A DNA stretch of 64,000 bases from Gordonibacter sp034932485 (GTDB lineage Bacteria > Actinomycetota > Coriobacteriia > Coriobacteriales > Eggerthellaceae). Below are positions 1 to 7,627 of this stretch, one piece after another (position 1 is the first letter of the stretch; each line of letters begins with the position of its first letter). The position numbers and the translations under genes are program-made. Location of the stretch: contig JAYFOQ010000036.1 of the NCBI GenBank assembly GCA_034932485.1, positions 21,582-85,581 on the forward strand, given 5' to 3'. The notes under the pieces were generated by a model. That model saw nothing but the letters and a program-made list of their open reading frames with translations. It was not told the origin of the DNA and did no database searches.

Positions 1-432
1 GGAAGTAGCAACAACCGTGTACGCACTTGCCAACACGTCACGCACCAGATTTTTCGTTGTGGTTTTGCCGGTGGAACCCGTCAACGCAATAACCCGCCCT
101 TGCAGGTGCCCGCGCCATTCGCGAGCCAAGTCGCCCAGTGCACCAACCGTATCGGGCACGTCAATAAGAGCGCAACCTAATTCGCGAGCCAAAAGACAGG
201 TAGCTTCATCCACAGGCTGCATAACGAGGGCACCCGAAGCACCCGCACGTAGCGCCGCAGCGAGGAAGTCGTGGCCATCCACCCGCTCTCCTGGGAGAGC
301 TACGTACAGGTCGCCCGTCTTTACGTCGCGCGAATCCCAAGTAACTCCGGTTAATAACGCTCGCGGATCAAGAGCCTCAACCACAAACGAGCCACCGGTA
401 CAGGCTGCTATCTGTTTTGCATTCAGACGCAT
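1..432 (-). CDS. murF: UDP-N-acetylmuramoyl-tripeptide--D-Ala-D-Ala ligase, N-terminal part (cut by window edge)
   Basis: MurF adds D-Ala-D-Ala to the UDP-MurNAc-tripeptide in the cytoplasm, the last soluble step of peptidoglycan precursor synthesis. The reading frame starts with ATG at 432, three bases after the murE stop codon, and stays open for 144 codons to the window edge. The visible part begins MRLNAKQIAACTGGSF and contains the Mur-ligase ATP-binding loop GSTGKTTTKN near residue 120, preceded by a typical MurF N-terminal domain (WDSRDVKTGDLYVALPGERVDGH, split here as WDSRDVKTGDLY and VALPGERVDGH). Position directly after murE in a division/cell-wall operon supports the call. The catalytic centre and C-terminal domain lie outside the window. 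Confidence 0.93.
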   Translation of the reverse strand, partial: MRLNAKQIAACTGGSFVVEALDPRALLTGVTWDSRDVKTGDLYVALPGERVDGHDFLAAALRAGASGALVMQPVDEATCLLARELGCALIDVPDTVGALGDLAREWRGHLQGRVIALTGSTGKTTTKNLVRDVLASAYTVVATS

Positions 433-435
433 AAG

Positions 436-1935
436 CTATTCCTGCGTTCCGTTGACCGAACAAAACACGCGCTCCAGCTCTTCGGCCGCAACGACGCGAT
501 CGTCGAACGAGCGTACCTCATCGCCAACAATCTGGTAATCCTCGTGTCCTTTACCAGCAATAAGCACCGAGTCGCCCGCCTGAGCACGCTCGATAGCTGC
601 CGCTATAGCAACACGACGGTCGGGTTGTACCTCAAAACGACCCTCGCCTGAGCCCATGCCAGTCACAACATCGCCAATAATAGCCATCGGATCTTCATGG
701 CGCGGGTTGTCCGAGGTAACAACGGCATAATCAGCGGCAAGCGCATTTCGTCCCATAATGGAGCGCTTGGCCGAATCGCGATCGCCACCACAGCCAAACA
801 CGCAGAAGGTGCGGCCTGTTGTAAGTGCCTTAATAGAGCCCAATGCTTTTTCGAGTGCATCTGGCGTGTGCGCATAATCCACAAACACCGAGACTCCACC
901 GTCGCAGGCAGCTTTCACGCGCTCTAAACGGCCGGGTATCTGCGGCGCTTCTTCCAGTGCGTCAACAATAACTTCAGGCGAGAAACCAAGCTGCAAGCCA
1001 ATACCAAACGCACACATAACATTTTCAACGTTGAACTTACCTACCAAGGGGTAGTCGAAACGATAGGTTGTACCACGCACAGCAAGCGCTACCGAAGTAT
1101 GGGTAGGAGCGTACTCTACGCTTATGGGGTGTATTTGTGCGGCGGTATCAAAACCCGTAGTAATAATGTCGTCCTCGTTCGTGGAACAGCGGCGCAGCAG
1201 TTCGCTTCCCCATTTGTCGTCGATGCAAATAACACGCCGAGCAGGATAGTCCTTCGAGAAGAGAAGAGCCTTCGCCTCAAAATAGGCCTCAAACGTGTGA
1301 TGATAATCGAGATGATCTTGGGTCAGATTCGAAAATGCGGTGACCGCGAACGTCGTATCCCAGGTGCGGGCCAGATCAAGAGCATGTGAGCTTACTTCCA
1401 TAGCAACCATATCGCAGCGCTCATCGCGCATACGCGCAAACATCTGCTGTAGATCCGGCGACTCTGGCGTCGTGTGCGCGGTTTTTTCCATCGCGCCCCC
1501 GATACGCACACCTACGGTACCAATAACGCCCGTACGCTTTCCAGCTACCTGTGCGATATGCTCCACTAAATAAGTTGTGGTGGTTTTGCCGTTTGTGCCC
1601 GTAATGCCCACCAATTTGAAGGCACTCGACGGGTGGTCGTAAAAATTGGCAGCGGCGGCGGCCATAGCCTTACGGGTATCCTTTACCACTACTTCGGTAA
1701 CGTCGGTGGCATCAGCTAGGTACACCTTACGCTCTACGACCAGTACTTTCGCGCCGCGGTCGATAGCGTCTTGCGCAAACGAGTGACCGTCGGCCGTCAG
1801 GCCCACGATGCAGAAGAACATATCTCCAGGCTGCACGCGATCGCTGCGGTAGGCAATGCCGCCCACTTCCTCTTCAGCGTTACCAATGATGGTGCAGTCG
1901 ATGCCCGCGAACAGCTGGGTGCAGGTTTTCCCCAT
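436..1935 (-). CDS. murE: UDP-N-acetylmuramoyl-L-alanyl-D-glutamate ligase (meso-DAP adding type)
   Basis: MurE adds the third amino acid to UDP-MurNAc-L-Ala-D-Glu. The 499-aa protein has the normal family length, with the P-loop GITGTNGKTTTTYL near residue 113 and a central Mur ligase domain (SSHAL, HLDYHHTFEAYF). The C-terminal domain contains SDNPRHEDP; the DNPR motif is the one established for enzymes that use meso-diaminopimelate rather than lysine, so a DAP-type peptidoglycan is inferred. The ATG at 1935 is preceded by GAGGATAG. The gene sits 12 bp after ftsI and 3 bp before murF, so it is part of one operon. Confidence 0.96.
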   Translation of the reverse strand: MGKTCTQLFAGIDCTIIGNAEEEVGGIAYRSDRVQPGDMFFCIVGLTADGHSFAQDAIDRGAKVLVVERKVYLADATDVTEVVVKDTRKAMAAAAANFYDHPSSAFKLVGITGTNGKTTTTYLVEHIAQVAGKRTGVIGTVGVRIGGAMEKTAHTTPESPDLQQMFARMRDERCDMVAMEVSSHALDLARTWDTTFAVTAFSNLTQDHLDYHHTFEAYFEAKALLFSKDYPARRVICIDDKWGSELLRRCSTNEDDIITTGFDTAAQIHPISVEYAPTHTSVALAVRGTTYRFDYPLVGKFNVENVMCAFGIGLQLGFSPEVIVDALEEAPQIPGRLERVKAACDGGVSVFVDYAHTPDALEKALGSIKALTTGRTFCVFGCGGDRDSAKRSIMGRNALAADYAVVTSDNPRHEDPMAIIGDVVTGMGSGEGRFEVQPDRRVAIAAAIERAQAGDSVLIAGKGHEDYQIVGDEVRSFDDRVVAAEELERVFCSVNGTQE

Positions 1936-1947
1936 GGTGATCTATCC

Positions 1948-3741
1948 TCATTCCGGCAAAATATTGAAACGGTCGATGGCTGCTGACATTATATCCTTAA
2001 AAATAGGGGTGACCACACCGTCGGTCGGAACCTCGTTTGCACCCACAAAACAAACCAATTGACTCGAGGAGCCCGCCAGGAAACCCGTGAACGCCAGATT
2101 GTAAACACCCTTACGGTAGCCGCCATTAACTTCGTCGTATATTTCAGCCGTAGATGTCTTGCCCGCCACGTTGTAGCCCTCAATGGCAGCCTTTTTACCC
2201 GTTCCTTCGGTTACCACCGTTTGCAACATGCTGGTCATATCGGCCAGGGCGCGCTCATTATCGATAACCTGCTCGGTTGCATACTCCACCGTTTCGCCCG
2301 TTTGTGGCTTACTAATAAGGAAATGCGGTGTGCATTCCACGCCGCCGTTAGCCAACGCACCGTAAAAGCGCGTCATCTGTAGCGGTGTCACGGAAACGCC
2401 CTGACCAAAACTTACGTTGTAACCAACAACCTTTGACCAATTCTTGAAGGCGGGAAGCGCACCCAGAATATCGGTCCCCGCCTCGTTTTCGCCGGGATAA
2501 TCAACCCCTGTCTTCTCATGCAGGTTGTATCTTATTATGGCATCGTAGAGTTTATCGAATCCCATGTTCTCCGTCGAAAGCGATATGCCTACGTTAGAGG
2601 ACTGATCTAATATCTGACGCAGCGTAAAGGTAGCGTCACCACGTTCATGCGCGTCGGAGATAACGTAGCCATCTGCCTCGATGGACGAGGGACAAAATAT
2701 CGTGGACTCCGGCGTCATCGTACCCGATTCAAGTATGGCCATGGTTGAAACCGACTTAAAGATGGACCCCGGCTCAAACAGATCGGTTGCACACTTGAGT
2801 TTCGTGGCACCTTCCTTCATCTCGGTACGGTCGGCCGGATTAAACAGAGGCAGCGATGCTGCTGCATAGATTTCGCCCGTAGCCCCATCCATAACCACCG
2901 CACTACCTCCTGCGGCGGTAAGACCACCCTCTTCCGCCACGAGGCGCTCTTCCACGCTTTGCTGCAGTTCGATGTCCAGAGAAATCATAATATCCTGGCC
3001 CTCTACTGCAGGCGTCTGTTCGCGCACGCCACCAGGAATAGGCATACCGTTTTGTCCGCGCTCTGCCTCGTAGCGACCAGGGGTACCCGAGAGTATCTTG
3101 TCGTAGTACAACTCAAGCCCCGTAATGCCCGCATAATATTCGCGGCCTGTCGCCTCGTCTTGAGCTATCTGGCACACGCCAATAACTTGACCACCCGTTT
3201 GACCATTGGGATACTCGCGGCGCGAATCGCTGAGGAAATAGATACCCTTCAGCCCCAACTCTTTTACTTGCTTTGCCTTATCAACGTCGGCCTTGCGCTG
3301 CATGAAGGCAAACGTCGAGCTGTTGGCCGAGAGCTTATTTGCGTAGTCGGTCGCCTCGCCGCCAAGCACCTCTGCTAGGGCTGTTGCGGTAGAGCGAATG
3401 TCTTCAACCTCGGAGGGGTTTGCATAAATAGTAGTAGCATCGACACTCACAGCCAACACGGTGCCGTTGCGATCGTAAATGGTACCCCGGCGAGGTTCAA
3501 TATCGAAGCCTACGGTGCGAGCCTCTTGAGCCTGCGCGGAATACGTAGGAGCAACGATAATTTGCAGGTATACCAGTCTTACGAAAAAAAGCGCCGCAAT
3601 AACGGCAAAGACAACAATAGGAACGAAAGCGCGGCTCGAATCGGCCGCCTGGGCTATGCCAGCCAAGCGCGAAGGTCGCGGAGACGAACTGTGTCTGGCG
3701 CTGCCTCGTGGCATACGCGTTTTATGGGACCTGCCCGACAT
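1948..3741 (-). CDS. ftsI: Penicillin-binding protein 2/3 (FtsI-type septal transpeptidase)
   Basis: This is a class B penicillin-binding protein that cross-links septal peptidoglycan. The 597-aa protein has a basic Ser/Arg-rich cytoplasmic tail, one membrane segment near residues 38-60 (PIVVFAVIAALFFVRLVYLQ), a PBP dimerisation domain (EPRRGTIYDRNGTVLAVS) and a transpeptidase domain. The active-site motifs are visible: SxxK as EPGSIFKSVS, SxN as SSNVG, and KTG-like as AGKTSTAE. No PASTA domains follow. It lies 5 bp after the FtsL-like gene and 12 bp before murE, which fits the septal rather than the elongation enzyme. Confidence 0.93.
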   Translation of the reverse strand: MSGRSHKTRMPRGSARHSSSPRPSRLAGIAQAADSSRAFVPIVVFAVIAALFFVRLVYLQIIVAPTYSAQAQEARTVGFDIEPRRGTIYDRNGTVLAVSVDATTIYANPSEVEDIRSTATALAEVLGGEATDYANKLSANSSTFAFMQRKADVDKAKQVKELGLKGIYFLSDSRREYPNGQTGGQVIGVCQIAQDEATGREYYAGITGLELYYDKILSGTPGRYEAERGQNGMPIPGGVREQTPAVEGQDIMISLDIELQQSVEERLVAEEGGLTAAGGSAVVMDGATGEIYAAASLPLFNPADRTEMKEGATKLKCATDLFEPGSIFKSVSTMAILESGTMTPESTIFCPSSIEADGYVISDAHERGDATFTLRQILDQSSNVGISLSTENMGFDKLYDAIIRYNLHEKTGVDYPGENEAGTDILGALPAFKNWSKVVGYNVSFGQGVSVTPLQMTRFYGALANGGVECTPHFLISKPQTGETVEYATEQVIDNERALADMTSMLQTVVTEGTGKKAAIEGYNVAGKTSTAEIYDEVNGGYRKGVYNLAFTGFLAGSSSQLVCFVGANEVPTDGVVTPIFKDIMSAAIDRFNILPE

Positions 3742-3746
3742 GCTGC

Positions 3747-4220
3747 TTACCCCACGGTCGCGGCGATTTGCGCGCTTTCGGATAGCGACAGGTTGCCAGC
3801 CGCATCAGTGGCCACTACGTCGGTACCCAGATCGATAGTACCCACCGTTCCAGGAGCAGCCATCTTCAACTTGGTTGCTTCATTCTTCACGTTGGTAGGG
3901 TTTGAAAGCGCACTCTGACGCACTTCAAGGTTGTTGCCAGCCGCGCGGGCCTTGGTTATCTGAGACTCGAGCTGCTGGGTCTGAACAGACTGCGCTACGG
4001 TCGCGGAACCCACAGCAACACGCAGGCAGCACAGCATTGCAGCCACCACCAGCACTATAGCAATAGCTTTCGCCAAAACAACGAGGTTTGAAGGTGCAGC
4101 TTGGGTACCTGTATGGGGTTTTTTGCCTGGGACTACGCGAACCCGCGGTCGCTCAGGTTGGACTGGTACACGCTCGGGAGAACCATAGGAATACGAATAT
4201 GCTCGTGCTGCTTCTGCCAT
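3747..4220 (-). CDS. FtsL-like single-pass septum formation protein
   Basis: This 157-aa protein occupies the ftsL position between rsmH and ftsI. It has a 60-residue basic, Pro/Arg-rich cytoplasmic N-terminus, one membrane segment near residues 46-68 (VLAKAIAIVLVVAAMLCCLRVAV) and a short extracellular coiled-coil-like stretch (QTQQLESQITKARAAGNNLEVRQ, in two parts), then NPTNVKNEATKLKMA, a common theme at the end of FtsL/DivIC coiled coils. It probably joins the divisome FtsQLB complex. The ATG at 4220 has a strong AAGGAGG site; an upstream in-frame TTG was rejected. FtsL proteins diverge quickly, so the call relies on topology and position. Confidence 0.75.
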   Translation of the reverse strand: MAEAARAYSYSYGSPERVPVQPERPRVRVVPGKKPHTGTQAAPSNLVVLAKAIAIVLVVAAMLCCLRVAVGSATVAQSVQTQQLESQITKARAAGNNLEVRQSALSNPTNVKNEATKLKMAAPGTVGTIDLGTDVVATDAAGNLSLSESAQIAATVG

Positions 4221-4320
4221 GACCAACCTCCTTTTCTTCGTTTTATGGCTGTGTTTCGGTGGTCGTGGATATTTAATTGGTTAATTACACATTCGGGACG
4301 AACCCGACATCATTTGTTTT

Positions 4321-5301
4321 CTAAGTGCACTTTTGTGCGACGCGTAGCTTGGCACTACGGGCGCGAGGATTGCGCTCTACCTCAACAGATGCAGGCACAA
4401 TAGGCTTGCGTGTGACAATGTCGAGTATCGGCTGCTTATTGCACATACACACCGGCAAATCTGGCGGGCAGGTGCACCGGTTGGCAAACGTATTAAACGT
4501 ATCCTTCACAATGCGGTCTTCAAGCGAGTGGTAGCTTATAACCACCAGACGCCCGCCCGGATTGAGCCAGCGGACCGCTGCGTCAAGCCCACGACGCAAC
4601 ACATCCAGCTCCGAGTTGACCTCAATCCGAAGCGCCTGGAAGGTTCGCTTTCCCGGATGTCCTCCGGCGCGTCGCGCAGAGGCCGGGATAGCAGCCTTGA
4701 TGGTTTCAACCAGCTGCTCGCTTGTCTGGAAAGGCACGCTCTCCCGCTGCCGCACAACAAACTCTGCGATGCGACTAGCCCATTTCTCGTCTGAGTAGGC
4801 ACGGATGATCCGAGTGAGATCTGCTGCGTTGTAAGTGTTCAAGATCTCTGCTGCGGTTAGGGTTTGTTTCCCCGGATCCATCCGCATATCAAGGGGGCCA
4901 TTCTCCTTAAAGGAGAAGCCACGAGACGGCGTATCTATCTGCACCGAGGAAACGCCTAAGTCGAAGAGGAACGCATCGACTCCCGGCACCTCGGCACTAA
5001 CCAGAAGTTCGTCCATATTCCCAAAGTTGCCACGCAAAAGTTCTAGGTTAGGGCGCTGGCTCTCTGGTAACGCTTCGAGCCGGGAGCGGGCGGCAGCAAG
5101 AGCCACTTCGTCCTGATCGATACCAATAAGCGTGCCACCTTTACCTATAAGCTTCGCAGCTTCGAGAGAATGCCCTGCACCGCCGAGTGTTGCGTCCACG
5201 AACGTCTGCTGTGTTTGTAGTTTAGATTGTTCGAGGCACTCGGCGAGCAAGACCGGTGTATGCCGATATTCGCTTATCATTTTGCTCACGTCTACGATCA
5301 T
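4321..5301 (-). CDS. rsmH: 16S rRNA (cytosine(1402)-N4)-methyltransferase
   Basis: RsmH (MraW) methylates N4 of C1402 in 16S rRNA using S-adenosylmethionine. The 326-aa protein has the family length and begins with the characteristic EYRHTPVLLAECLE; it carries FVDATLGGAGHS (SAM loop), GIDQDEVALAAA, FLFDLGVSSVQ and ISYHSLEDRIVK. The Cys-containing segment CTCPPDLPVCMCNK near residue 280 is typical of the family. The ATG at 5301 overlaps the mraZ stop codon (ATGA), suggesting translational coupling; a second ATG at 5280 is also possible. A 94-bp gap separates it from the FtsL-like gene. Confidence 0.97.
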   Translation of the reverse strand: MIVDVSKMISEYRHTPVLLAECLEQSKLQTQQTFVDATLGGAGHSLEAAKLIGKGGTLIGIDQDEVALAAARSRLEALPESQRPNLELLRGNFGNMDELLVSAEVPGVDAFLFDLGVSSVQIDTPSRGFSFKENGPLDMRMDPGKQTLTAAEILNTYNAADLTRIIRAYSDEKWASRIAEFVVRQRESVPFQTSEQLVETIKAAIPASARRAGGHPGKRTFQALRIEVNSELDVLRRGLDAAVRWLNPGGRLVVISYHSLEDRIVKDTFNTFANRCTCPPDLPVCMCNKQPILDIVTRKPIVPASVEVERNPRARSAKLRVAQKCT

Positions 5302-5771
5302 CCAAACAACAGGCGAAGATCAGTGTCATCGTCCTGCCACTCGTAACGCTTTGCATCCCATATCTCGAAGTAACCTGTGTTACCTACAACGGCAACATCC
5401 TTGTCGATACCAACAACCTCACGTGCTTCTGCCGGCAGCATGATGCGGCCCGAAGCGTCAATCTCGACGTCCTTCGCGCGCGCCTTCAGCTTGCGGCGTA
5501 AACGCACATGCAAGTCGTCAGTCTCGTCGTATCCGCCGAACTTGTCCTTGAACACCTTCGCTACCCAGCTGTTAAAGCCAGTGGACTCGAAGACATAAAG
5601 GCACTCGTCTTTGGGGTTGAGGGTTACTACCAGATCGGTCGCAAGCACCTTACGGAACTTCGCAGGAAGCGAAACACGGCCCTTCGCATCGACCTTGAAG
5701 CGGAATTCACCGTTGAGATCAACGACGTGCGTCGTTTCGGTGCCTTCCGTCTTGTCGACGAGGTCAGCCAT
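5298..5771 (-). CDS. mraZ: Transcriptional regulator/division-cluster protein MraZ
   Basis: MraZ is a SpoVT/AbrB-fold DNA-binding protein that in other bacteria represses its own dcw operon. The 157-aa product has the two MraZ repeats, each with a DxxGR(V/I)xLPA core: VDAKGRVSLPAKFRKVL and IDASGRIMLPAEAREVV. The ATG at 5771 is preferred because it has GGAAGGG upstream and gives the usual family length; the ORF continues 14 codons further to 5813 with poor initiation signals. It is the first gene of the operon, overlapping rsmH by 4 bp. Two GTGGG boxes 10 bp apart upstream may be its own operator. Confidence 0.95.
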   Translation of the reverse strand: MADLVDKTEGTETTHVVDLNGEFRFKVDAKGRVSLPAKFRKVLATDLVVTLNPKDECLYVFESTGFNSWVAKVFKDKFGGYDETDDLHVRLRRKLKARAKDVEIDASGRIMLPAEAREVVGIDKDVAVVGNTGYFEIWDAKRYEWQDDDTDLRLLFG

Positions 5772-5823
5772 GCCACCCTTCCGTTTGTTGTTTCCGCTGC
5801 GCTTCCGATGCATTGCATTCTAT

Positions 5824-5838
5824 CCCACAATCCCCCAC
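5824..5838 (-). promoter_or_regulatory. Possible MraZ operator: two GTGGG boxes, 10-bp spacing
   Basis: On the minus strand GTGGGG (5838-5833) and GTGGGA (5828-5823) occur exactly one helical turn apart, 53-67 bp upstream of the chosen mraZ start. Further copies of the core lie upstream (GTGGG at 5890-5886). Arrays of G/T-rich TGGG boxes at 10-bp spacing upstream of mraZ are the known binding sites of MraZ in E. coli and mycoplasmas. Autoregulation here is an inference. Confidence 0.4.
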
Positions 5839-6134
5839 TTCGCAACATTTTTACGCCCTTTGGCCCCCATTTAGCCACTTTGAAACCCACCCGTTGAACT
5901 CGAATAACCCCTTTTTGCTTCTTTTGCTCAAAATGGGGTGCCATATGTGGCTGGGCTAAGAAAACGTGCCACAACATATGGGTATCCCTTTTCTCTCAAA
6001 CCAAAAAACGAAGATTCCGTGTCGCTCTGCCCCACTCCGTCCCACCACCGTGTATTCTTCAAACTTCACCGCCCACTCCGCACCCGTTCAACCATTTTGT
6101 AATTTCTATTCGTTTGAGCGAAAATAAGAACAAA

Positions 6135-6150
6135 TGTTTCACGTGAAACA
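6135..6150. promoter_or_regulatory. parS: parS centromere site (ParB-binding)
   Basis: The 16-bp palindrome TGTTTCACGTGAAACA matches the canonical bacterial chromosomal parS exactly. ParB loads at such sites and spreads to form the partition complex, and parS sites usually cluster near the replication origin. It lies in intergenic DNA. A second perfect copy is at 21220-21235. No parA or parB gene is in the window. Confidence 0.93.
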
Positions 6151-6191
6151 TCTACTAGAACACCCCACGCATCAATCGTGCGTACAGAGCG

Positions 6192-6314
6192 ATCACCTGC
6201 GCGGGAAGATCACCTGCGCAGGGGAAATTGCGTGCACTAGGGAATCGCCTGCGCGGGGGCATTTGTCTGTACCAGGGAATCGCCTGCGCGGGGGAAATCG
6301 CCTGTACAACAGGC
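6192..6314. repeat. Seven-copy imperfect tandem repeat, 17/18-bp alternating period
   Basis: Copies begin at about 6192, 6209, 6227, 6244, 6262, 6279 and 6297, so the period alternates 17, 18, 17, 18, 17, 18 (35 bp per pair). The consensus is close to ATCGCCTGCGCGGGGAA. Copies 1, 2, 4 and 6 carry CCTGCGC; copies 3, 5 and 7 carry the diverged GTGCAC, CTGTAC and CTGTAC. The array starts 42 bp after the parS site. It is not a CRISPR, since there are no unique spacers. Confidence 0.8.
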
Positions 6315-6433
6315 GCATTACGCAGTTAATAGGTGGCGTCATACGGGTGCGTTGCATAACAAATTCACACTCATTGAACGACCTGATGTCTTTAATATAT
6401 TAGTTATTCAATTATATATTTGATAACCGACAG

Positions 6434-7357
6434 CTAGGCACGCGGATGGGCGCCTAAATACTCTTCGCGAAGGTGAGCACGATTCACATGAGTATATATT
6501 TGAGTGGTGGAAATATCGGAGTGACCAAGAATCTCTTGGATAACGCGCAGGTCGGCACCACCTTCCAACATATGGGTGGCAAACGAATGGCGCAGCGTGT
6601 GGGGATGAAGGTTTGCGACACCGATAGCGCGACCAGCTTCGGCAACAAGAGTATGCACACTCTGTCGCGTTAGGCGACCTCCTCGTGCGTTCAAAAACAC
6701 AGCCGCAGTGGATTTTGCATAAGGTTTTGCCAAAACGGGACGAACCTGTTCGAAGTAATCAATTAGAGCCGCAAGCGCAGCGCCCGAAATAGGAGCAATG
6801 CGATCTTTGCCCCCCTTGCCAACAATGCGCAGGTATCCCTCGTCAAGGACACAATCTCCCCGGTCAAGACCCGTGCACTCGCTTACGCGCAAACCGCAAC
6901 CATACAGCACCTCCAAAATGGTTCGATTACGCATGATTAAAGGAGTTTGATCGGCGCAAGAATTTATCATGTCGTCAATCTGTGACACCGTTAACACATC
7001 TGGTAGACGTTCGGGAGGCTTGGGTAGCTGCACCGTATCGGTAGGATTCCGAGAAGAATAGCCTTCTCGCACTAAAAAGCGATGAAAGCCTTTTACCACC
7101 GATATGCGTCGATCGATACTGCTCGTGGCATACTCACGCGCCACTAGGTCAGCCTCATATGCCACCACTTCCGTACGGTCGATTTCGTCGATGGAAAGAA
7201 TGTTGTGTTCACCCAAAAAAGCTACGTAATCTTTGAGATCGTGCGTATAGGCAGAAACAGTCAACGGTGAACTCCCCCGCTCAACACGTAAATAGGTAAG
7301 ATACTCTCCCACCAGAGGGTGTAATGCATGCGAGACCCCGTCTATCCCGTTCGCCAT
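6434..7357 (-). CDS. xerD: Site-specific tyrosine recombinase XerD
   Basis: XerD resolves chromosome dimers at dif together with XerC. The 307-aa protein has the normal length, with an N-terminal SAM-like core-binding domain (LVGEYLTYLRVERGSSPLTV) and a C-terminal catalytic domain. The tyrosine recombinase residues are visible: Arg157 in GCGLRVSE, Lys181 region in VGKGGKDR, His253 and Arg256 in HTLRHSFATHM, His279 in LGHSDI and Tyr288 in QIYTHV. The start at 7357 (MANGIDGV) has GGGAGAAG upstream; a 16-codon upstream extension was rejected. It could also be the only Xer protein of the organism. Confidence 0.92.
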   Translation of the reverse strand: MANGIDGVSHALHPLVGEYLTYLRVERGSSPLTVSAYTHDLKDYVAFLGEHNILSIDEIDRTEVVAYEADLVAREYATSSIDRRISVVKGFHRFLVREGYSSRNPTDTVQLPKPPERLPDVLTVSQIDDMINSCADQTPLIMRNRTILEVLYGCGLRVSECTGLDRGDCVLDEGYLRIVGKGGKDRIAPISGAALAALIDYFEQVRPVLAKPYAKSTAAVFLNARGGRLTRQSVHTLVAEAGRAIGVANLHPHTLRHSFATHMLEGGADLRVIQEILGHSDISTTQIYTHVNRAHLREEYLGAHPRA

Positions 7358-7627
7358 AACTTCTCCCTTATAATGCTGCGACCCTTCATTCTGGAAAACT
7401 TGCATTTTCCCAGCGAATGCGCCCCTCTAACTGCTCGCCTTGGGTACTTTTTGGGTTATTTTTTCAGTTTACTAGAAAACCAAACGACCCGCAGCCTGTC
7501 TACAATTTCATCTGTCAGAAACGTAAGTAAGCTATAATCATAAGCGGTGCCTAAGGCTCGAAGTGGGCAACATGGCACCGTATGTTCATCACGTTTCTCG
7601 CAACCACGAAAGGGGTGCCGCAATCCC

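Larger units (their letters stand above)
5839..6433. other. Intergenic region between mraZ and xerD
   Basis: About 600 bp without a convincing gene. It holds an interrupted inverted repeat (5941-5951 CCATATGTGGC with 5968-5981 GCCACAACATATGG) upstream of mraZ, a perfect parS site (6135-6150) and a seven-copy tandem repeat (6192-6314). The 89-codon ORF beginning inside the parS site is a by-product of the repeats and is not considered a gene. The last 60 bp before the xerD stop are AT-rich. Confidence 0.6.

Noticed and set aside
6192..6314. CRISPR array
   Set aside because: Units are contiguous with no unique spacers and no cas genes nearby.
6134..6403. 89-codon frame starting in the parS palindrome
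   Set aside because: It merely translates the tandem repeats (recurring R-G and C-T-R-E units) and has no ribosome site.
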